Shown: in pieces, positions 53,947 through 64,000 of the stretch
How the letters are laid out: the number at the start of each line of letters is the position of its first letter
How positions within the stretch are numbered: the stretch's first letter is position 1
Source of the DNA: Alloactinosynnema sp. L-07
Lineage (GTDB): Bacteria; Actinomycetota; Actinomycetes; Mycobacteriales; Pseudonocardiaceae
Assembly: GCF_900070365.1 (NCBI RefSeq)
Contig: NZ_LN850107.1
Location: 1,240,001-1,304,000, forward strand
Reading direction: 5' to 3'
Length of the DNA: 64,000 bases
Position numbers and translations under genes: made by a program
Notes under the pieces: generated by a model
What the model was told of the DNA's origin: nothing
The model's input: only the letters and a program-made list of their open reading frames with translations
Databases searched by the model: none

Positions 53947-54574
53947 GTGTTCACGGGGATCGTCGAGGAGCGCGGTGAGGTCATCGCGGTGGAGGACCTC
54001 GCCGACGCGGCGCGGGTCACCATCGCGGGGCCGCTGGTCACCAGCGACGCCAAGCAGGGCGACTCGATCTCGGTCAACGGGGTCTGCCTGACGGTGGTCG
54101 GTCTGGACGCGGGCGCGTTCACCGCCGACGTCATGCGCGAGACCCTCACGCGCAGCAGCCTCGACAAGGTGGCCGTGGGCGACCACGTGAACCTGGAGCG
54201 CGCCGCCGCCGTCGGCCAGCGCTTCGGCGGGCACATCGTGCAGGGCCACGTCGACGGCACGGGCGCGCTGGTCTCCCGCGAGCCCTCCGAACACTGGGAC
54301 CTGGTCAAGATCAGCCTGCCCGCCGCCCTGGCCCGCTATGTGGTGGAGAAGGGCTCGATCACCGTCGACGGTGTCTCGCTGACCGTGGTCGAGGTCGGCG
54401 GCGACTGGTTCTCGGTGAGTTTGATACCGGAGACACTGCGCGCGACCACGCTGGGCGTGCGCAAACCCGGCGACAAGGTCAACCTCGAAGTGGACGTCAT
54501 CGCCAAGTACGTGGAAAGACTGGCAACACCGCACCTCGGATCGACCGGGCGCGGCGCCGTAGAGGAGAGCACCA

Positions 54575-54582
<8 letters not shown>
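53947..54582 (+). CDS. ribE: Riboflavin synthase (alpha subunit)
   Basis: A 211-residue enzyme that dismutates two 6,7-dimethyl-8-ribityllumazine molecules to riboflavin. Two lumazine-binding repeats are visible: [11 protein letters not shown] with [14 protein letters not shown], then [15 protein letters not shown] with [14 protein letters not shown]. The start GTG has GGAGGCAAC upstream. The final 8 bp overlap ribBA. The gene is also called ribC in mycobacteria. Confidence 0.96.
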
Positions 54583-56789
<2,207 letters not shown>

Positions 56790-56811
56790 CACTCGGGGTA
56801 GCATCGATGGT

Positions 56812-57030
56812 GTGAAGCTGAGTGTGAGCCTGCCGGAGGACGATGTCCGGTTCATCGACGAGTACTCGGCGCGCGCTGAGGTCGCGTCGCGCTCGTCGGT
56901 GATCCAGCTCGCCATCGCCAGGCTGCGCGAGTCCGAACTGCAGGACGAGTACGCCGCCGCCTTCGCCGAGTGGGACGCGGCCGAGGACGCCGCCCTGTGG
57001 GACGTGACCGCGGCCGATGCGTCGCGGTGA
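56812..57030 (+). CDS. mazE: Ribbon-helix-helix antitoxin (MazE-like)
   Basis: A 72-residue protein with an N-terminal RHH DNA-binding motif (KLSVSLPEDDVRFIDEYSARAEVASRSSVIQLAIARLR) and an acidic C-terminal tail with Trp residues (EWDAAEDAALWDV) suited to binding and neutralising MazF. It starts GTG 56812 and overlaps the toxin gene by 14 bp, the usual toxin-antitoxin coupling. It is expected to repress the operon. Confidence 0.88.
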   Translation: MKLSVSLPEDDVRFIDEYSARAEVASRSSVIQLAIARLRESELQDEYAAAFAEWDAAEDAALWDVTAADASR

Positions 57031-57364
57031 CATCCACCTGGTCGACTTGGACCCCGCGCGGGGCTCGGAGGCCAACAAGACCCGGCCCGCGGTGATCGTC
57101 AGCAACGACGCGGCCAACGCGGTGGCCGCCAGGACCGGCCGCGGCGTGGTCACGGTCGTGCCGATCACGTCCAACACCGGCCGGGTCTTCCCGTTCCAGG
57201 TGCTGCTGCCGGTCGCGTGCGGCTTGGACCTGGAGTCGAAGGCGCAGGCCGAGCAGGTGCGGTCGGTGGCGACCACGCGGATCCGCGGGCGGATCGGCAA
57301 GGTCCCGCCCGAGTTGCTGGCTCGCCTCGACGAGGCGCTGCGCATCCATCTCTCGTTGAGTTGA
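57017..57364 (+). CDS. mazF: MazF/PemK-type endoribonuclease toxin
   Basis: A 115-residue PemK/MazF toxin, a sequence-specific mRNA or tRNA endonuclease. The motifs are MRRGDIHLVDLDPARGSEANKTRPAVIVSND with the conserved Arg of the active site, then VTVVPITSNTGRVFPFQVLLP and SKAQAEQVRSVATTRI with the Thr/Ser region. It overlaps the antitoxin gene. The pair sits directly after the riboflavin operon and before the Rieske gene, an accessory insertion in the otherwise conserved block. Confidence 0.92.
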   Translation: MRRGDIHLVDLDPARGSEANKTRPAVIVSNDAANAVAARTGRGVVTVVPITSNTGRVFPFQVLLPVACGLDLESKAQAEQVRSVATTRIRGRIGKVPPELLARLDEALRIHLSLS

Positions 57365-57438
57365 ACCTTTAACGGAACCTCGACGTAGGGCGTGGTGTAG
57401 TTCCGCTGGACGGACATGGACGCACCTGGAGGCCACAC

Positions 57439-57924
57439 GTGACCGCTGTAGAACCCACCACGAACCCTGAAACCAGGTCCCGGCGCGAGGTGCTCTGCGG
57501 CTTGATGGTCGCTCTGGTCGCCCCCGGCGCGCTCGTCGCGGCCTGTTCCGACTCGTCGCCGTCGGGCTCAACCGGAACCACCACCACGGGCACGACCACC
57601 GCCGCGGGTACCTCCGGCGCCGCCGGGTCGACGGCCCTCGCGACGCTGGCCGACGTCCCGCAGGGGAGTGGCAAGATCGTCACCGGCACCCCGAAGGGCG
57701 CGCTGGTGCTGGTCCGCCCCACCGCGGACACTGTGCGCGCCTTCGACGCCGCATGCCCGCACCAGGGCACCACGGTGAGGGCTCCAGTCAACGGCACGAT
57801 CACCTGCCCCAATCACGGCAGCACCTTCGACGGCGCCACGGGCGCGCTCAAGGGTGGGCCCGCGACGACCGGACTCAAGGAAGTCCCGGTCAAGATCGAG
57901 GGCGACAAGATCGTCCTGGCCTGA
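57439..57924 (+). CDS. Tat-exported Rieske [2Fe-2S] lipoprotein
   Basis: A 161-residue protein. A twin-arginine signal (SRREVLCGLMVALVAPGALVAAC) ends in a lipobox-like VAAC, so it is probably a Tat-exported lipoprotein. A Ser/Thr/Gly-rich linker (about 40-65) precedes the Rieske domain. The cluster motifs are CPHQG (Cys-x-His) and CPNHGS (Cys-x-x-His). It likely carries electrons at the outer face of the membrane to an unknown partner; no oxygenase lies nearby. GTG start follows CTGGAGG. A strong hairpin follows the stop. Confidence 0.9.
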   Translation: MTAVEPTTNPETRSRREVLCGLMVALVAPGALVAACSDSSPSGSTGTTTTGTTTAAGTSGAAGSTALATLADVPQGSGKIVTGTPKGALVLVRPTADTVRAFDAACPHQGTTVRAPVNGTITCPNHGSTFDGATGALKGGPATTGLKEVPVKIEGDKIVLA

Positions 57925-57931
57925 CCGCGAC

Positions 57932-57963
57932 CCCGCGGACGGTCGTCGCCGACCGTCCGCGGG
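57932..57963. terminator. Perfect hairpin terminator after the Rieske gene
   Basis: CCCGCGGACGGTCG (57932-57945) pairs with CGACCGTCCGCGGG (57950-57963) around a TCGC tetraloop, 14 perfect pairs. It lies 8 bp after the Rieske stop and just outside the MITE-like element. It may also have served the convergent esterase-like gene before the element inserted. Confidence 0.85.
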
Positions 57964-57980
57964 CGGGCGTCAGGACCGGC

Positions 57981-58147
57981 CTAGATGATTGATTCCTGAC
58001 TGTCGCCTGGTATCGGCTGGTCCACGGCGTCGCTGCCAAGGCGCAGGGACAGCGCGCGTACCGGGTGTACGTGGCTGTTCCTGCAACGCGGGCAGCGGCG
58101 TTGTGGGCCGGTCGAGACCTGGTGATAGTCAGGAATCAATCATCTAG
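57981..58147. mobile_element. 167-bp MITE-like element with long inverted repeats
   Basis: The ends are perfect 21-bp inverted repeats (57981-58001 and 58127-58147), beginning CTAG and then ATGATTGATTCCTGACT; imperfect pairing continues inward for about 14 bp. The interior has no coding potential. If CTAG is a 4-bp target duplication, the pattern fits IS5/IS427-type insertion and a non-autonomous derivative. It lies between the Rieske terminator and the esterase-like remnant, and its right repeat supplies that gene's stop codon. No second copy was seen in the window. Confidence 0.75.
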
Positions 58148-58678
58148 GGCGAGCACGCGCGGATCGGCGTGCAGGCCCGCGGTCAGGCGGATGGTGATGA
58201 ACTCGTTGTTGTCGGGCTTGCCGGGCGTGCGGCCCGACGAGAACGGGAAGTCGTTGTCGTTGAGGACACCGAGGGTGCGGTCGTCGAGGATCACGACGTC
58301 CTCGATGGTGGTGAACGGGAAGGTGAACGGGTCGCCGAAGCCGCCGGTCGCGCGCGGGTTGGCGAGGTTCATCAGGTCGGCGACCAAGGTCTTGTCGAGC
58401 TTGCCGTCGCGGTCGCGGTCGCGCTTGTCGGCCAGGTAGATCTTCTTGGCCTTCGCGTCCGCGCCCTGGAAGCCGTCGCGCTCGATGATCAGCAGGCGGT
58501 CCCGGTCGACGGTGATCGCGTCGCCGATGGCGTGCGCGGGGCTGTCGAGCTGGTAGATCCACTTGGTGCCGGTGTAGGCGCCGGTCCGCAGGTCGAACTC
58601 GTTGAGCCGCAGGGTGCCCGGCGCCGGAGGTGCGTAGCGCCTCCGGACTCCCATGGCCTCGCAACCGCACCTGACCAA
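58136..58678 (-). pseudogene. 3' fragment of an esterase-like/phytase-like domain gene, ended by the MITE
   Basis: The C-terminal half of a PF13449 esterase-like protein: LNEFDLRTGAYTGTKWIYQLD, AIGDAITVDRDRLLIIERDGFQG, KKIYLADKRDRDRDGKLDKTLVADLMNLANP and DDRTLGVLNDNDFPFSSGR. About half of the usual protein, including the N-terminal domain and signal peptide, is missing upstream of about 58625. The last codons and stop (LALDD) are supplied by the inverted repeat of the element at 57981-58147. Without it, the frame would end a few codons later (LGRS and stop). A relict, not a functional gene. Confidence 0.75.
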
Positions 58679-58994
58679 TAGACCCGCGCCGTGAAGCTCT
58701 AGAACGGCGAGCCAGCTGAGTACTCCCGATCTCCAGCGCGGCCGCCGTGGTCGCGTTGATCGAACGCTAGGTGCGCCGGGTGAACGTCCGGTGGCCTGCG
58801 GCGGAGCGCTGAATGATCCTCAGCTCAGCCGGGCCTGAGCGCGCGCCTTCCACGCCCACGAACCGCTCGTGTCCGAGCAGCGCAGAACCTGTTCCCATGC
58901 CTGCCGAGCCGCGCGCCGGTCACCCGCGCCCGCCAGCGCCGCGCCGTATTCGTAGAGCCGCGCGCGGCTTCTGGTACCCCGATTGATCGATCCG
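58679..58994. other. Region between the esterase-like remnant and the methyltransferase gene
   Basis: About 315 bp with no intact gene. The 58820-58981 part holds a short protein-like remnant; 58679-58819 shows no coherent coding signal. With the truncated esterase-like gene beside it, this looks like a site of past deletions. Confidence 0.5.
58820..58981 (-). pseudogene. Remnant of a TPR/helical-repeat gene
   Basis: The minus-strand frame encodes SRARLYEYGAALAGAGDRRAARQAWEQVLRCSDTSGSW and ends ARAQARLS, which resembles the last tetratricopeptide-like repeat of a longer regulatory or NB-ARC type protein. There is no start or upstream domain: the frame runs into the 3' end of the methyltransferase gene. 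The call is tentative. Confidence 0.4.
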
Positions 58995-59612
58995 TCAGGC
59001 CCGCTGGACCACAAGAAGGTGGTACGCCCCGCCGTGCCTGCCGATTTCGCGATGGTCGACCAGGTCAAGGCCCGCGCCCGCGAGCGTGTCGATCACCTCG
59101 GCCACCGGGCGTACCCGGAACCCGTGCTCGACCACCGGCAACCCGGCCATCGCTGCCGGGTCCATCAGGCCGATCACCGCGCGCCCACCGGGCCGCAGGA
59201 CCCGGGTCATCTCGGTGAAGGCGAGCGCCACGTCCTCGATGAAGTAGATCGTGTTGAGCGTGATCAGCCCGTCCAATTCGGCGTCCGCCAGCGGAAGCGC
59301 GGTCATCGAGCCGGTGTGCAGGCGCAGTTTGCCCGAGTGGAACCGGCGGGCCGCGCGCTCGACCATCGAGGGGGAGTAGTCGATCCCGTGGACGAGGCCC
59401 GCGCGCTCGATCAGCAGGCCGAGTCCCAGCCCGCCGCCGAACCCGAGGTCGGCCACGGTGTCGGTCGGGGTGGGGGCCAGCGCGTCGACCGCCGCGGTGA
59501 TGGCGTCCCGGTTGCCCTTGTTGAGCATCCGGGCGACCAGCCTGCCGTAAAGGCCGCGCGGCCTGCCGAGTTGGCTGGCCAGCGAGCGGAACAGCGCAGT
59601 GCGTACACCCAT
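58995..59612 (-). CDS. Class I SAM-dependent methyltransferase
   Basis: A 205-residue methyltransferase. Motif I is VADLGFGGGLGLGLLIERAG, motif II IDYSPSMVERAARRF, then LPLADAELDGLITLNTIYFIEDVALAFTEMTRVLRPGGRAVIGLMDP, giving a Methyltransf_11-type Rossmann fold. The substrate is unknown. ATG 59612 has CGGAG upstream. It is divergent from uvrC. Confidence 0.9.
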   Translation of the reverse strand: MGVRTALFRSLASQLGRPRGLYGRLVARMLNKGNRDAITAAVDALAPTPTDTVADLGFGGGLGLGLLIERAGLVHGIDYSPSMVERAARRFHSGKLRLHTGSMTALPLADAELDGLITLNTIYFIEDVALAFTEMTRVLRPGGRAVIGLMDPAAMAGLPVVEHGFRVRPVAEVIDTLAGAGLDLVDHREIGRHGGAYHLLVVQRA

Positions 59613-59664
59613 GATCGCTCCGTCTCGCCGGGGACCGGTCCACCCTACTGTCGGTCGTCGGCCG

Positions 59665-59677
59665 TAGGGTTGTGGAC
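59665..59677 (+). promoter_or_regulatory. Probable -10 element of a leaderless uvrC promoter
   Basis: TAGGGT at 59665-59670 is followed by exactly 7 nt and the GTG at 59678, with no Shine-Dalgarno sequence. The spacing is the same as for nos at 2092-2104. It supports GTG 59678 as the start rather than GTG 59672, which lies inside the spacer. Confidence 0.5.
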
Positions 59678-61606
59678 GTGGCCGACCCGTCCACCTACCG
59701 ACCCTCTCCCGGCACCATCCCGGACGCGCCCGGCGTGTACAAGTTCCGTGATCCTGGTGGCCGGGTCATCTACGTGGGCAAGGCAAAAACCCTGCGCTCG
59801 CGGCTGAACTCCTACTTCGCCGACGTCAGCGGTCTGCACCCGCGCACCCGCCAGATGGTGACGACCGCGGCCTCCGTCGAGTGGACCGTGGTGTCCACCG
59901 AGGTCGAGGCGCTGCAGCTGGAGTACAACTGGATCAAGGAGTTCGACCCGCGGTTCAACGTCCGCTACCGCGACGACAAGTCCTATCCCGTCCTCGCCGT
60001 CACGATGAACGAGGAATACCCGCGCCTGCACGTCTACCGCGGCGCCCGGAAGAAGGGCGTGCGCTACTTCGGCCCGTACGCCCACGCCTGGGCCATCCGC
60101 GAGACGCTCGACCTGCTGCTGCGGGTCTTCCCCGCCCGCACGTGCTCGGCGGGCGTATTCCGCCGCCACGGCCAGATCGGGCGGCCGTGCCTGCTCGGCT
60201 ACATCGACAAGTGCTCGGCCCCGTGCGTCGGCAAGGTCAGCGCCGAGGAACACCGGGCGATCGTCGAGGACTTCTGCGACTTCCTCTCCGGCAAGACCGA
60301 CGCGATGGTCCGGCGCCTGGAGAAGGAGATGGCCCAGGCGTCGTCGGAGTTGGAGTTCGAGCGCGCCGCCCGGCTGCGCGACGACATCGGCGCGCTGCGC
60401 CGGGCGATGGAGAAGCAGGCCGTCGTGCTCGGCGACGGCACCGACGCCGACGTGGTGTCCTTCGCCTTCGACGAGCTGGAGGCCGCCGTCCAGGTCTTCC
60501 ACGTGCGTGGCGGCCGGGTCCGCGGCCAGCGCGGCTGGGTGGTCGACCGGCTGGAGGACGCGGGGGAGTCGCCGGTCGGCCTGCTGGTCGACCAGTTCCT
60601 CAGCCAGTTCTATGGCGACCAAGCCGAACTGGGTGACGATGTCGCCGCCGCGGTGCCGCGCGAGGTCCTGGTGCCGGAACTGCCGCCGGACGCCGAGGCC
60701 ATCGCCGAGTGGCTCAGCGGCCTGCGCGGCTCCCGGGTGCAGGTCCGGGTCCCGCAGCGCGGCGACAAGCGCGCGCTGATGGAGACCGTCGAGCGCAACG
60801 CCAAAGAGTCGTTCACACAGCACAAGCTCAAGCGCGCGGGCGACCTGACGGCCCGCTCGGCCGCCCTGCAGGAACTGCAGGACCAGCTCGGGCTCGACAC
60901 CGCCCCGCTGCGCATCGAGTGCATCGATATCAGCCACATCCAGGGCAGCGACGTGGTCGCCTCGCTCGTGGTGTTCGAGGACGGCCTGGCCCGCAAGTCC
61001 GAGTACCGGCGCTTCGCCCTGCGTGAGGCCGCCACCGAGGGCGACGTCGCCTCGATAGCCGAGGTCGTGCGGCGCCGGTTCGCCAAGTACGCGGGGGAGT
61101 CCGGTGGACAGGATCAGCCGCCCGGGATCGACCCGGACACCGGCAAGCCCCGCCGCTTCGCCTATCCACCGAACCTGCTGGTCGTCGACGGCGCGGGCCC
61201 GCAGGCCAACGCCGCCGCCGACGTGCTCGCCGACCTCGGGGTCACCGACGTCGCGGTCATCGGGCTGGCCAAGCGGCTGGAGGAGGTGTGGCTGCCCGCC
61301 GAGCCGGAGCCCGCGATCCTGCCCCGAACGAGTGAGGCGCTGTACCTGTTGCAGCGGGTGCGTGACGAGGCCCACCGCTTCGCTGTGGCCTATCACCGGC
61401 AGAAGCGGGCCAAGCGGATGACAATGTCCGAGTTGGACGATGTGCCGGGGCTCGGCCAGACTCGCCGCGCGGTGCTGATCAAGCACTTCGGCTCGGTCAA
61501 GCGCCTGCGCGCGGCCAGCGTCGAGGAGATCAGCGAGGCACCGGGGATCGGTCGGGCGACGGCCCAGGCCGTACACAACGCGTTGAACGAGGGGCTGGCG
61601 AAATGA
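59678..61606 (+). CDS. uvrC: Excinuclease ABC subunit C
   Basis: About 642 residues. UvrC makes the dual incisions of nucleotide excision repair. The GIY-YIG nuclease domain is [29 protein letters not shown] at the N-terminus. The UVR motif lies near [20 protein letters not shown]. The RNase H-like nuclease has [24 protein letters not shown] and [18 protein letters not shown] helix-hairpin-helix region ends the protein ([31 protein letters not shown]). It heads the uvrC-rapZ-yvcK-whiA operon and overlaps rapZ by 4 bp. Confidence 0.97.
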   Translation: MADPSTYRPSPGTIPDAPGVYKFRDPGGRVIYVGKAKTLRSRLNSYFADVSGLHPRTRQMVTTAASVEWTVVSTEVEALQLEYNWIKEFDPRFNVRYRDDKSYPVLAVTMNEEYPRLHVYRGARKKGVRYFGPYAHAWAIRETLDLLLRVFPARTCSAGVFRRHGQIGRPCLLGYIDKCSAPCVGKVSAEEHRAIVEDFCDFLSGKTDAMVRRLEKEMAQASSELEFERAARLRDDIGALRRAMEKQAVVLGDGTDADVVSFAFDELEAAVQVFHVRGGRVRGQRGWVVDRLEDAGESPVGLLVDQFLSQFYGDQAELGDDVAAAVPREVLVPELPPDAEAIAEWLSGLRGSRVQVRVPQRGDKRALMETVERNAKESFTQHKLKRAGDLTARSAALQELQDQLGLDTAPLRIECIDISHIQGSDVVASLVVFEDGLARKSEYRRFALREAATEGDVASIAEVVRRRFAKYAGESGGQDQPPGIDPDTGKPRRFAYPPNLLVVDGAGPQANAAADVLADLGVTDVAVIGLAKRLEEVWLPAEPEPAILPRTSEALYLLQRVRDEAHRFAVAYHRQKRAKRMTMSELDDVPGLGQTRRAVLIKHFGSVKRLRAASVEEISEAPGIGRATAQAVHNALNEGLAK

Positions 61607-62487
61607 CTACGGACCACCTGGGACCGGGCATCGAGGTCGCCGTGGTGACCGGATTGTCGGGGGCGGGCAGAAGCACGGCGGCCAAGTGTCTTGAGGACCT
61701 TGGCTGGTTCGTGGTCGACAATCTGCCGCCGGAGCTGATCTCGACCATGGTCGAGCTGGGCTCGCAGGCGCGCGGCGCCATCTCCAAGGTGGCGGTCGTT
61801 ATGGACGTGCGCAGCCGCGCGTTCACCGAGGACCTGTCGGCCATCATCAAGGACCTCGACGCCCGCGGCTACAAGCCCCGCGTGCTGTTCCTCGAGGCCA
61901 CCGACGACGTGCTGATCCGCCGGTTCGAGCAGGTCCGCCGCGGCCACCCGCTCCAGGGCGAGGGCAGGCTCATCGACGGCATCGGCGCCGAGCGCTCGCT
62001 GCTCATGCCGCTGCGCGAGGAGGCCGACCTCATCCTCGACACGTCCACCCTCTCGGTGCACCAGCTGCGCGCCAAGATCGAGGACGCGTTCGGCTCCGAG
62101 GCGGGCACCAGCACCCGGGTCACCGTGCTGTCCTTCGGCTACAAGTACGGCCTGCCGATGGACGCCGACCTGGTGATGGACGTGCGGTTCCTGCCCAACC
62201 CGTTCTGGATCCCCGAACTCAAGGACCTGACCGGCCGCGACACCGACGTGCGCAACTACGTGCTCAGCCAGGAAGGCGCCGACGAGTTCCTCGACCGCTA
62301 CCACGAGCTGCTGCGCCTGATCGGGGCCGGATACCGCCGCGAGGGCAAGCGCTACCTGACCCTGGCGGTCGGCTGCACCGGCGGAAAGCACCGCAGCGTG
62401 GCGATCTCGGAGGAGCTGTCCCGCAGACTGTCCGATGAGGACGGTATGGCGGTGAAGGTCGTGCACCGCGACCTGGGGCGCGAGTGA
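61603..62487 (+). CDS. rapZ: RNase adapter RapZ / nucleotide-binding protein
   Basis: A 294-residue protein of the RapZ/YvcJ family. The N-terminal P-loop is [29 protein letters not shown]. The C-terminal domain has [18 protein letters not shown] and [16 protein letters not shown]. In E. coli RapZ guides RNase E to a small RNA; in Gram-positives the role is different and less clear. ATG 61603 sits in an ATGA overlap with uvrC, and its stop overlaps yvcK in the same manner. Confidence 0.95.
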   Translation: MTTDHLGPGIEVAVVTGLSGAGRSTAAKCLEDLGWFVVDNLPPELISTMVELGSQARGAISKVAVVMDVRSRAFTEDLSAIIKDLDARGYKPRVLFLEATDDVLIRRFEQVRRGHPLQGEGRLIDGIGAERSLLMPLREEADLILDTSTLSVHQLRAKIEDAFGSEAGTSTRVTVLSFGYKYGLPMDADLVMDVRFLPNPFWIPELKDLTGRDTDVRNYVLSQEGADEFLDRYHELLRLIGAGYRREGKRYLTLAVGCTGGKHRSVAISEELSRRLSDEDGMAVKVVHRDLGRE

Positions 62488-63455
62488 GCGCTGCGAGCGC
62501 GGATCGACCGCTGAGGGCCGTGGCCCTCGGCGGGGGACACGGTCTGCACGCGACGCTCACCGCGCTGCGTCAGCTCACCGACGATGTCACCGCGGTGGTG
62601 ACCGTCGCCGACGACGGCGGCTCGTCGGGCAGGCTGCGCCGCGAACTGGGCCTGCTCCCGCCGGGCGACCTGCGCAAGGCGCTGACCGCGCTGGCGGGCC
62701 CCAAGGCGTGGGGCGAGGTCTTCGAGCACCGCTTCGGCGGCACGGGCGCGCTGGCGGGCCACGCCATCGGCAACCTGGTCCTGGCCGGTCTGCTCGAGGT
62801 TCTCGGCGACCCGGTCGCCGCGCTGGCCGAGGCCGCCCGCTTGCTCGGGGTGACCGGCCGGGTACTGCCGATGTCGCTGGAGCCGCTGGACATCGAGGCC
62901 GACGTGACCGGCCTGGAGGAGGACCCGACCACGGTGCGCCGCATCCGCGGCCAGGTCGCCGTGGCCACGACGCCGGGGCGGGTGCGCCGGATCAGGCTGC
63001 ACAGCGCGACCCGGCGTGACCAGCCGCCCACGGCGTGTCCCGAGGCGGTCGCCGCCGTGCGCGAGGCCGACGTGGTGCTGCTGGGCCCCGGCTCGTGGTT
63101 CACCAGCGTGCTGCCGCACCTGCTCGTCCCAGAACTACACGATGCGTTGATTCACACGGCCGCGACCAGAGTGGTCGTGCTCAACCTTGTCCCCCAACCG
63201 GGGGAAACCGCCGGGTTCTCCCCCGAACGTCATCTGGATGTGCTGTCCGAGCACGCGCCCCGCCTGCGGGTCGACGCGGTCATCGCAGACACCGACTCGG
63301 TGTCCACCCCGGACCGCCTCCGACGTGCGGCGGAAGGTCTGGGGGCGGCGATGCTGCTGGACTTCATCGCGGCGGGGCCCGCGGGGGACCGCCACGACCC
63401 CACGGCGCTGGCGGCGAGCCTGCGTCGGGCGATCAGTTCGGTGAGGGGGCGCTGA
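62484..63455 (+). CDS. yvcK: YvcK/CofD-like gluconeogenesis factor
   Basis: A 323-residue CofD-like protein. Motifs are [76 protein letters not shown] and [23 protein letters not shown]. YvcK proteins bind UDP-GlcNAc and affect carbon use and cell-wall precursor flow (CuvA in mycobacteria). GTG 62484 starts in a GTGA overlap with rapZ. whiA follows about 70 bp downstream. Confidence 0.95.
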   Translation: MSAASADRPLRAVALGGGHGLHATLTALRQLTDDVTAVVTVADDGGSSGRLRRELGLLPPGDLRKALTALAGPKAWGEVFEHRFGGTGALAGHAIGNLVLAGLLEVLGDPVAALAEAARLLGVTGRVLPMSLEPLDIEADVTGLEEDPTTVRRIRGQVAVATTPGRVRRIRLHSATRRDQPPTACPEAVAAVREADVVLLGPGSWFTSVLPHLLVPELHDALIHTAATRVVVLNLVPQPGETAGFSPERHLDVLSEHAPRLRVDAVIADTDSVSTPDRLRRAAEGLGAAMLLDFIAAGPAGDRHDPTALAASLRRAISSVRGR

Positions 63456-63457
63456 GC

Positions 63458-63471
63458 CGTCAGGCCTGACG
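63458..63471. other. 14-bp perfect palindrome between yvcK and whiA
   Basis: CGTCAGGCCTGACG is a perfect palindrome 2 bp after the yvcK stop. It is not a good RNA hairpin because it has no loop, so a DNA-binding site is the more natural reading. It does not match the GACAC-type WhiA site. Confidence 0.35.
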
Positions 63472-63525
63472 TGGTGGGATAGGCGGCGGGGAGTGGCCCT
63501 TGTCGGGCCTGGGAGAGGAGCACCA

Positions 63526-64000
63526 GTGGCGATGACAGCCGCGGTCAAGGACGAGCTGAGCCGGTTGGCCGTGTCCAAGACCTGTTGCAGGCGTGCCGAG
63601 GTCTCCTCGCTGCTGCGGTTCGCGGGCGGCCTGCACATCGTGGCCGGTCGGGTGGTCGTGGAGGCCGAACTCGACACTGGCAGCGCCGCCCGACGCCTGC
63701 GCAAGGAGATCCACGACCTGTACGGCCACCACGCCGACGTCCACGTCATCACCTCCGGCGGCCTGCGCAAAGGCACCAGGTATGTGGTCCGCGTGGTCAA
63801 GGACGGCGACGGCCTCGCCCGCCAGACCGGCCTGCTCGACCCCCGCGGCCGCCCGGTCCGCGGCCTCCCGGCCCCCGTCGTCTCCGGCGGCGTCTGCGAC
63901 TCCGAGGCGGCGTGGCGCGGCGCCTTCCTGGCCCACGGCTCGCTGACCGAACCGGGCCGCTCGTCGGCGCTGGAGATCACCTGTCCCGGCCCAGAGGCCG
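63526..64000 (+). CDS. whiA: WhiA, sporulation/division regulator (3' end beyond window)
   Basis: The first 158 codons of WhiA, a LAGLIDADG-like plus HTH protein that, with WhiB, switches on division genes in sporulating actinomycetes. The N-terminus is [35 protein letters not shown], followed by the fold segments [21 protein letters not shown] and [48 protein letters not shown] 63526 has GAGAGGAG upstream. The C-terminal HTH lies outside the window. Confidence 0.96.
   Translation, partial: MAMTAAVKDELSRLAVSKTCCRRAEVSSLLRFAGGLHIVAGRVVVEAELDTGSAARRLRKEIHDLYGHHADVHVITSGGLRKGTRYVVRVVKDGDGLARQTGLLDPRGRPVRGLPAPVVSGGVCDSEAAWRGAFLAHGSLTEPGRSSALEITCPGPEA

Noticed and set aside
63458..63471. WhiA-specific binding site upstream of whiA
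   Set aside because: The palindrome CGTCAGGCCTGACG does not contain the GACAC core known for WhiA targets.

Overview
The window is chromosomal DNA from a high-GC Gram-positive actinomycete. The closest fit is a Pseudonocardiales-type organism (Actinokineospora, Saccharothrix or Lentzea-like), but that placement is inference. The evidence is strong G/C bias at third codon positions, many GTG starts, frequent GTGA/ATGA stop-start overlaps, likely leaderless starts (a TANNNT hexamer 6-8 nt before GTG), and actinobacterial families: a mycothiol-type maleylpyruvate isomerase family protein, an F420-type PPOX protein, a Streptomyces subtilisin inhibitor homologue, an ECF42-type sigma factor with its DGPF partner, and WhiA.

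Two conserved housekeeping blocks form the backbone. Block 1 (about 13-45 kb) holds an MBL hydrolase, uvrA, infC-rpmI-rplT, a SpoU-type rRNA methyltransferase and pheS-pheT, the same order as Rv1637c-Rv1650 of Mycobacterium tuberculosis. Block 2 (about 52-64 kb) holds rpe, ribD, riboflavin synthase, ribBA, ribH, a PH-domain protein, then uvrC, rapZ, yvcK and whiA, matching Rv1408-Rv1423. Lineage-specific genes fill the space before, inside and between the blocks.

Region by region. 0-9 kb: a secreted beta-propeller protein (cut by the window edge), a stand-alone bacterial nitric oxide synthase, a secreted protease inhibitor, a decayed or domesticated IS4-type transposase, an oxidoreductase, a methyltransferase with an internal deletion, a small secreted M15-like protein, a P450, an alpha/beta hydrolase and an FKBP. 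9-15.7 kb: a SLATT-type 2TM protein, a flavin oxidoreductase, an ECF42/DGPF pair, the MBL hydrolase and a membrane acyltransferase. 16-23.5 kb: uvrA, then a translationally coupled pair (an 85-aa protein and a ThiF-remnant/YcaO fusion with an odd Thr-rich repeat linker), a beta-propeller phytase and a duplicated-repeat lipoprotein. 23.6-31 kb: an ECF sigma/anti-sigma pair, two paralogous membrane genes (one frameshifted), and a dicarboxylate transporter with a divergent CitA/CitB-type two-component system. 31-33.3 kb: the infC operon with a structured leader. 33.3-41.2 kb: F420/PPOX protein, NarL-type two-component system, DUF4386 protein, and an HSP90-like ATPase followed by a 937-aa TPR-like protein. 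41.2-45 kb: a 68-nt perfect-arm palindrome, then pheST. 45-51.5 kb: AlkD-like protein, an AraC pseudogene split by a 985-bp insertion sequence with TAA target duplication, a NUDIX protein, and a DrrAB-type ABC exporter with divergent TetR and a double palindromic operator. 56.8-59.6 kb: MazEF-like toxin-antitoxin, Rieske protein, a 167-bp MITE-like element and gene remnants.

The best candidates for something undescribed are the 85-aa/YcaO pair (18891-21264), the HSP90-like/TPR operon (36461-41177), the transposase-derived gene with a lost catalytic Asp (3051-4085), and the palindrome before pheS (41213-41280). No tRNA, rRNA or CRISPR array was seen. All family assignments were made by reading the translations; no database search was run.
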